Shown here: piece by piece, positions 7,443 to 11,229 of the stretch
Numbering within the stretch: position 1 is the stretch's first letter
Layout: each line of letters opens with the position of its first letter
Assembly (NCBI GenBank): GCA_028565635.1
Contig: JAOXYB010055223.1
Span: 1 to 11,229, forward strand
Length of the DNA stretch: 11,229 nt
Origin: Phoronis ovalis
Taxonomy: Eukaryota; Phoronida; Phoronidae
Direction: 5' to 3'
Position numbers and translations under genes: made by a program
Notes under the pieces: generated by a model
What the model was told of the DNA's origin: nothing
Database searches by the model: none
The model's input: the letters and a program-made list of their open reading frames with translations, nothing else

Positions 7443-7954
7443 GTTGTTTTGCATTGGAGGTAGTCTAAACAGGGTTATCGCGCATTTTAAACTCATTGCC
7501 TTCCAAAAAAGGTCAATTTTTAATTAAGAAAATGCGCGTTCAAAGGGATACTTTCTTTACTGAAAATCATAAAAGCTGTCTTTTAGATAGGCGGGATAGG
7601 CAAAGGGAATCGATAATACTTAGTTTCTCAAACAGTTTTAAAGATTTTACATGAAAATTAACGTTTAAAGCGACTAACTCCATCTCAATGATGTTTTTTT
7701 AATTTGTGAATCCACCTGGCGACCATGAATTTACTTTATATATTAATTATGGGAATTATCTTTATTGTAAATTGATGACATGCACGAATTATAAATACTT
7801 ATACTAGACGTTCATATGGAGCTCTAATATGGAGTTTCATATAGTTGTTGGCTTTAGGTCTAGAACGAAGGCAAGAAATATTATGTTGTTGCAAGGATTG
7901 GACTTTTTATTCAGCATACTTTATTCGCCCAGTTCTGTCTTCGGGTCATAATAA
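7443..7954. other. Non-coding stretch, nothing recognised
   Basis: No gene or repeat is evident. The last 30 to 50 bases before 7955 show some weak similarity to the flank of copy 1 (2040-2110, minus strand), so the duplicated segment may begin slightly earlier than drawn. Confidence 0.45.
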
Positions 7955-8365
7955 AATGAACACAAATACGTACAGCTAGAGTATATTTACTTCTAATAAA
8001 AAGTCGATCGTGTATTCTGTCGACTAATGTCCTTGCACCACAGGTATTGGCCTGTTGTCATGTTAATATTCCTTGATTACGGATACTTTCTAGAAACTAG
8101 ATGCTCACGGAGGTTCAAGTGGAGAAACACAATTAGTAAAACAAATTCTATTTATCAACACTAACACATTCAAGAAACACTTAAGATCAAACAATTTTAT
8201 AATAATCATCTTTTATTTTTATTGGCCGTAAATTAGATGCTACACTTTGTATACTAAGCAGGATGTTACGACCAACCTATACTTATCTTACAGCTCCTGA
8301 AATGAGTAAAACGTAAAAATACTCATGAGTTTATATTTTCAGTGGGACCGCGCCATAAGAAAAAG
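7955..8365 (+). pseudogene. Copy 2 of the membrane-anchor exon, frameshifted
   Basis: Nearly the whole interval aligns with the minus strand of 1650-2060. The best-preserved part starts at ATG 8027 and encodes 45 codons up to TAA 8162-8164. It includes SLHHRYWP, a shorter hydrophobic segment (VVMLIFL) and LETRCSRR, equivalent to LHYRYWP, IIILILIFIFL and LQTKCSRS in copy 1. After about 8140 a 2-base deletion shifts the frame; FINTNTFKKH then matches FIHPNAFRKH in another frame. KLDATL, TKQDVTTNLYLS and YFQWDR follow at about 8229-8355 with further shifts and stops. The longest exact nucleotide block is 18 bases (ATTTTCAGTGGGACCGCG, 8334-8351). Similarity to copy 1 stops just after WDR. The gene is dead here unless intron boundaries fall at the shifts. 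The family is unknown, as for copy 1. Confidence 0.6.
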
Positions 8366-8405
8366 AAAAATTGAAACTGAAGATTTGAAAATATTCTAAA
8401 ATATA

Positions 8406-9010
8406 ATGAATATCTGTGTGTTCGTGTGTGCGTGTGTGTATACCCTTAACGTGGAACACGCCTTACAGCCTTGGGTGAAAAAATCTCTTTTCACGTACAT
8501 GCATTATGTTTCATTCACGCATGTGGGCCCATCCTTTCACCACGAGTCCCTCATGGGACTGTCCGTTACTGCTAAAAGGCTGATCCGTGAAACCAAGTAC
8601 AAATGTGGAAAATCCGTGCGAAGTATCAGCCAACGGCTAACGTAAGGTTCGTGGTATTAAAGGATCAAAGGAGAAGATACATCAACTCAAGAAAGAGCTG
8701 AAGCGGAAATGTTTCAAACGCACATGAAAGCTCTTAAAATCATTAATACAAAGGGGGATCCATGGGTAGGCCTAGTACTGAGGTTTGCAACCTGCAACAG
8801 TGGACCAACTAAAAAGTCGCTTACAACAAGCTTCGCAACATTAAGCCCCGAATATCTGATGAAATTGTGAGCTCTGATCGTGTCAGGAAGAAAGGCAAAA
8901 TACTGAGACTACTGTACATGTCGGAATTAAATGTAATTATTAATAAGGTACTGCTCACCAGCAGAGAAACAATTATTATGTCTAATTGTTTATATATATT
9001 ATTTGAATAA
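8406..9010 (+). pseudogene. Lysine-rich coding relic in several frames, unknown family
   Basis: One frame is open from ATG 8406 to TAA 8643-8645, then again from 8661 to TGA 8868-8870, broken only by two nearby stops. It includes GLSVTAKRLIRETKYKCGK, then ERAEAEMFQTHMKALKI and NTKGDPW. A second frame (8641-8727) reads RKVRGIKGSKEKIHQLKKEL, a likely charged helix or coiled coil that continues naturally from RSISQRL of the first frame. A third frame (8813-9010) reads KLRNIKPRISDEIVSSDRV then RKKGK and is open for 65 codons. Codons are less AT-biased than in flanking DNA. I read this as one decayed gene with frameshifts, possibly from a transposon, but I recognise no catalytic or DNA-binding motif. 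The first 30 codons, over the GT tract, are probably not genuine. Confidence 0.35.
8415..8439 (+). repeat. Imperfect (GT)n tract
   Basis: CTGTGTG, TTCGTGTGTG and CGTGTGTG follow one another, forming a short interrupted dinucleotide repeat. It lies within the start of an open frame. Confidence 0.6.
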
Positions 9011-9129
9011 GTATTCTCTACAATGTCCACGCATTTCCGTGTCATACTGTATATTCTAAAATATACCAACTATAACTTGTTACTGTATTGCCGATTATCT
9101 TCTTATATGGGCTTCGCCTGCAAAGGATT

Positions 9130-9204
9130 ATGAAATTACATCCTTCTTCAGCTCTTGAAGACCAAGAAAAAGAAGCACGTACAGCCACTCCGGTCATAAA
9201 TTAA
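9130..9204 (+). other. Short open frame, possible tail of the same relic
   Basis: An ATG frame of 24 codons reads with LEDQEKEARTATPVIN near its end and stops at TAA. It is polar and protein-like but too short to support alone. It may belong to the relic at 8406-9010. Confidence 0.2.
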
Positions 9205-9519
9205 GTTTGGGCCCATGACATCTTTCCGGTTTCCACATCTGTAGTTCAGTTAACATCAAGGAAAGAGCAGCTAGGATTTTATGTTTTTATTCTGATATTT
9301 TTTACGGTAAAAGCCTTTTTTACACGAAAGTGCTCTATTTCTAGTTTACCAAGGCCAAAGCAGCTGTCCTGGTAAGAAACAGATCGAAAGATAAGGCATG
9401 GAGTTTTGGTACAAGAAACGGTAGGGTTACTATTATATTAATATTAAGGATATGTTGCTTTTATATTGTATAGACAAGAAAATGGCGCTGCATGTGTTTC
9501 TCCCTGTAAGGCTGTGTGC
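9205..9519. other. Non-coding spacer, nothing recognised
   Basis: No frame, repeat unit or RNA gene was recognised between the coding relic and repeat A'. Confidence 0.45.
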
Positions 9520-9820
9520 CCGGGGGGTACTCAAGTTATTTTCTGGTGGATGTGTACAGCCCAGCTGCAAATTTTGGGTTTGGATTGTATACTTGTTACT
9601 GTATTTTTTTGGGTTGCTACCGTAAAGAAATACAAAAAATTGTATTGCTACCCACTGCTTACAGCAAATAATTTGGATTAATTTTAGGTTTGTATCCATA
9701 AAACAATTTTTGGAATTTGGTTTGTATTAGTCAGTTTGCGTAAAAATGGATTGCTAGTCAAATATTTTAAAATTTTAGATTGCTACCCATATATTTCACA
9801 AAATTTGAATTGCTGCCCTT
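9520..9820 (+). repeat. Repeat A', single copy of the GGATTGCTACCC-core repeat
   Basis: The copy starts with CGGGGGGTACTCAAGTTATTTT and a GTGTACAGCC block. It then follows the right half of repeat A read on the minus strand (1100 down to about 780) block by block: GGATTGTATACTT, CTGTATTTTTTTGG, TTGCTACCCACTGCTTA, a TTTGTATCCATAAA block, TTTGGAATTTGGTTTGTAT and CAGTTTGCGTAAAAATGG. The 71-codon frame over it is a by-product of the repeat. It is a solo unit, whereas repeat A is an inverted pair, so A probably formed by head-to-head joining of two such units. Confidence 0.75.
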
Positions 9821-9975
9821 ATTAGTCCATCAGCCGAGGGCAAAAAATCGACCTAGCGTATAGAAAGACAAGTGACATTTTTTTAATACCTTGGATCCTA
9901 AGCAACATTTCCAGGGTAATTGGACATCTCGGCACCGGAGCCAATTTTTAGCTTCAGATGCTTTTATAATTTTGT
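9821..9975. other. Short non-coding spacer
   Basis: Nothing was recognised between repeat A' and the Maf-type palindrome at 9976. Confidence 0.4.
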
Positions 9976-9988
9976 TGCTGAGTCAGCA
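9976..9988. promoter_or_regulatory. Perfect T-MARE palindrome (Maf/AP-1 type site)
   Basis: TGCTGAGTCAGCA matches the 13-bp TPA-type Maf recognition element exactly and contains the AP-1 core TGAGTCA. Function is not shown; no nearby promoter was identified. Confidence 0.45.
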
Positions 9989-10002
9989 GAACTGATCTAA
10001 TC

Positions 10003-10017
10003 GGGGGGGGGGGGGGG
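10003..10017 (+). repeat. Run of 15 G
   Basis: This is an uninterrupted homopolymer, the longest G run in the window. Its length is probably uncertain in sequencing and variable in the population. It can form a quadruplex. Confidence 0.9.
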
Positions 10018-10154
10018 TAAGGATAACATTATATCCTATATTTTTATGATTTGGGAAAATATTGCAGAGACTGACCACTTATTGGAAAGAAGATGACATG
10101 TGCTATGTGGTAAATTAACTTTTACTACAATAGAACATTGCATGGGGTTACCAG

Positions 10155-10174
10155 AGGTCAAAAGGTCATGACCC
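10155..10174. promoter_or_regulatory. Composite nuclear-receptor-type element (DR2 plus IR0)
   Basis: AGGTCA (10155-10160), two A, then AGGTCA (10163-10168) make a direct repeat with 2-base spacing. The second half-site abuts TGACCC (10169-10174), making an inverted repeat with zero spacing. Both arrangements are classic for nuclear receptor dimers. Occupancy is inferred, not shown. Confidence 0.4.
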
Positions 10175-10200
10175 CTAAATTTTACTTGAAATTTGGGGTC
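10170..10200. repeat. Hairpin, 12-bp arms
   Basis: GACCCC-T-AAATTT (10170-10182) pairs with AAATTTGGGGTC (10189-10200) across a 6-base loop, with one bulged T. Flanking sequence (GTTACCAGAGG on the left and CCTTGGTATC on the right) extends the pairing imperfectly to about 10148-10210. Confidence 0.6.
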
Positions 10201-10453
10201 CTTGGTATCTTTTGCTGTTTTAGCCAAATTCAGATAAAGGAATGGTACATTTTTCATGCTTCCCTATAACACATTCCCTACTACTGTTTTTTAAAAAGAA
10301 AAAATGTAGTTTGAACCTGTCATTTAGGATTAGGAGCCTTTGAAACTTCATGCCATGTTTGGATTTTTGCCAATTCTGAATATTTTTATAGCATATACGT
10401 GAGGACCTCAATTTCGCGTACAAATGCAGTTTGTGCTCTAGTAGGCATGTTGC

Positions 10454-10465
10454 GGAATGCATTCC
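10454..10465. promoter_or_regulatory. Perfect 12-bp palindrome GGAATGCATTCC (double TEAD-type core)
   Basis: It consists of two inverted copies of GGAATG, the TEAD/MCAT core (CATTCC on the other strand). A further CATTCC lies at 10272-10277. Only the motif is seen in the sequence. Confidence 0.35.
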
Positions 10466-10487
10466 CTATGCATGTAACAGACTTTTT

Positions 10488-10495
10488 ATGCAAAT
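10488..10495 (+). promoter_or_regulatory. Octamer motif ATGCAAAT
   Basis: An exact POU-domain octamer, followed by GCAT. It lies 19 bases before the CRE palindrome. Confidence 0.35.
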
Positions 10496-10502
10496 GCATG
10501 TA

Positions 10503-10522
10503 TGACATCATACGTGACGTCA
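10503..10522. promoter_or_regulatory. CRE palindrome with a near-CRE half 12 bases upstream
   Basis: TGACGTCA at 10515-10522 is a perfect CREB/ATF site. TGACATCA at 10503-10510 differs by one base. Two such sites in 20 bases suggest a designed or repeated array rather than one chance hit, but no promoter is evident. Confidence 0.4.
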
Positions 10523-10547
10523 TGATTATTGTCAAAAAATATTGCAG

Positions 10548-10852
10548 TCTGAAGCAGTCCATACAATAGCTGGACTACTAGTTGTATGAGGGAAGATGTA
10601 GGGGGATAACTGTTTAGTTATTTGCTAATTTATTCGAATACAGTGCAATGTAATAATTAATTATTAAACTTAACACAGTATAAAAATGTTCCTTTACATC
10701 AATTATAAAGGAGTTGTTATTTCAAATATATAATGATGTTTGGAAAAAGTTGTATAGGCACCTGTTGCGGTTTATATCAGATGTAAGTGCTGGTGGATTG
10801 CGAAACCACTGTTTGTGCACTAAATTACCAACACCTATTGAAAATATGGTGA
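10548..10852. other. Non-coding stretch, 3' flank of the minus-strand pseudogene
   Basis: No supported gene was found. The long plus-strand frame that begins here (10714-11046, TTG start) is the antisense of the Cys-rich pseudogene and is not counted. Confidence 0.45.
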
Positions 10853-11196
10853 TTAATCACTGTCATTGTCTTCGTTGCTGCTGTCACTTGAGGATTTTCA
10901 ACATTTGTGCAGGTTTCCCTATTGCGATGGCAACCAGGTGTACAAGACATTTGTATTGTAAAGAAGCCCGGGATTTTCTTTCACAGTTTGATTTCTTGCA
11001 TTTACATGTAATGAGCTGCATTAGGAGTGGAGAGATTGCCCCCTGAGTCATATGATACTTAAAATCAATTGGCCATCATTGACAGTCCAAGCGTTACCAA
11101 TTGGGGCATGTGTTGTTCTAGCTGTTCCATTTCGCTGTCAAATTCAGTACTAAATCTAGGGCAATGGTCAACAAAGACGAATATCTGCTTCTTCAT
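10853..11196 (-). pseudogene. Cys-rich CXC-type protein, decayed C-terminal part
   Basis: Read on the minus strand, one frame runs from about 11190 to 10946. It carries CPNW, RLDCQ, WPID, then PLLMQLITCKCKKSNCE and a Cys at YKC, broken by stops at 11094-11096 and 11076-11078 plus an earlier TAG. A one-base shift near 10945 gives SCTPGCHRNRETCTNV (to about 10902). Another shift gives a Ser/Asp-rich end, SSSDSSNEDNDSD, with TAA at 10853-10855. The order W-P, hydrophobic, C-x-C-K-K-x-x-C, C, C-x-x-x-C, C-x-N, then acidic tail, matches an uncharacterised metazoan family with a C-terminal CXC-like Cys cluster that I recall as abundant in mollusc and other invertebrate genomes. It often occurs in many copies and may be mobile-element linked. 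That link is recollection. Several expected Cys are lost and there are at least three stops and two shifts, so this copy is dead. The gene may continue beyond the right edge. Confidence 0.5.
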
Positions 11197-11229
11197 AATT
11201 AACACTGACTGGTAATAAACAGTTGTCAT

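Larger units (their letters stand above)
10056..10547. repeat. Possible repeat unit bracketed by 12-bp direct repeats
   Basis: AAAATATTGCAG occurs at 10056-10067 and 10536-10547. CATTCCCTA also recurs (10272-10280 and 10460-10468). Minus-strand frames inside the interval have no domain-like features. The interval may be an interspersed repeat that carries several binding-site motifs, but no second copy is present in the window to prove it. Confidence 0.3.

Noticed and set aside
9466-9681. 71-codon frame over repeat A', with similar peptide in repeat A
   Set aside because: Similarity follows the nucleotide repeat without synonymous bias, and the other copies have stops. It is explained as a repeat by-product.
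10036-10462. Two minus-strand frames of 73 and 80 codons
   Set aside because: No domain-like features. They lie in the motif cluster or possible repeat with no sign of coding constraint.
10714-11046. 110-codon plus-strand frame rich in Cys and His
   Set aside because: It starts at TTG. Its Cys/His content is the antisense shadow of the minus-strand Cys-rich pseudogene, whose motif order is far better supported.
1-11229. CRISPR array, bacterial operon, rRNA or intact tRNA genes
   Set aside because: No regularly spaced direct repeats, no ribosome-binding-site and gene packing, and no complete cloverleaf or rRNA-like segment was seen.

Overview
The window looks like non-coding or intergenic DNA from a metazoan nuclear genome. 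It is AT-rich (roughly one third GC by eye), has no bacterial-style gene packing, and every open frame is short. Most long frames begin at GTG or TTG rather than ATG. A decayed Cys-rich 'CKCKK' gene at the right end belongs to a type I associate with multicopy genes of marine invertebrates, molluscs especially. The organism guess is weak. I see no complete, confidently functional gene.

Layout. 1-584: AT-rich DNA with a G-rich tract and a small palindrome. 585-1100: a foldback repeat (A), two inverted copies of a unit built on a GGATTGCTACCC-like core. 1603-2037, minus strand: the best protein-coding candidate, a membrane-anchor exon-like frame (copy 1). About 2182-2233: a tRNA-like (SINE-head) remnant. 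2936-3160: an exon-like frame faintly resembling a carbohydrate sulfotransferase C-terminal half. 4111-4736: a diverged 0.6 kb palindrome whose left arm carries a 48-bp mini inverted-repeat insertion with a 9-bp target duplication; the right arm preserves the empty site. 4976-5325: a decayed coding stretch. 5390-5670: a CpG-rich hairpin. 6614-6745: a 43-codon small ORF. 7040-7407: a second foldback, related in sequence to the 48-bp insertion. 7955-8365, plus strand: copy 2 of the membrane-anchor exon, frameshifted. 8406-9205: lysine-rich coding relic in several frames. 9520-9820: second copy (A') of repeat A, inverted relative to the right half of A. 9976-10547: a dense cluster of perfect palindromic transcription-factor-type motifs (Maf, nuclear receptor, TEAD, octamer, CRE) with a 15-G run. 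10853-11196, minus strand: the Cys-rich pseudogene.

The window is dominated by inverted duplications at several scales. Repeat A and A', gene copies 1 and 2, and the two arms of the central palindrome are nested in mirror order. This could be the eroded trace of one large inverted duplication, or independent insertions that happen to nest. All alignments were made by eye; identities given are for short blocks only.
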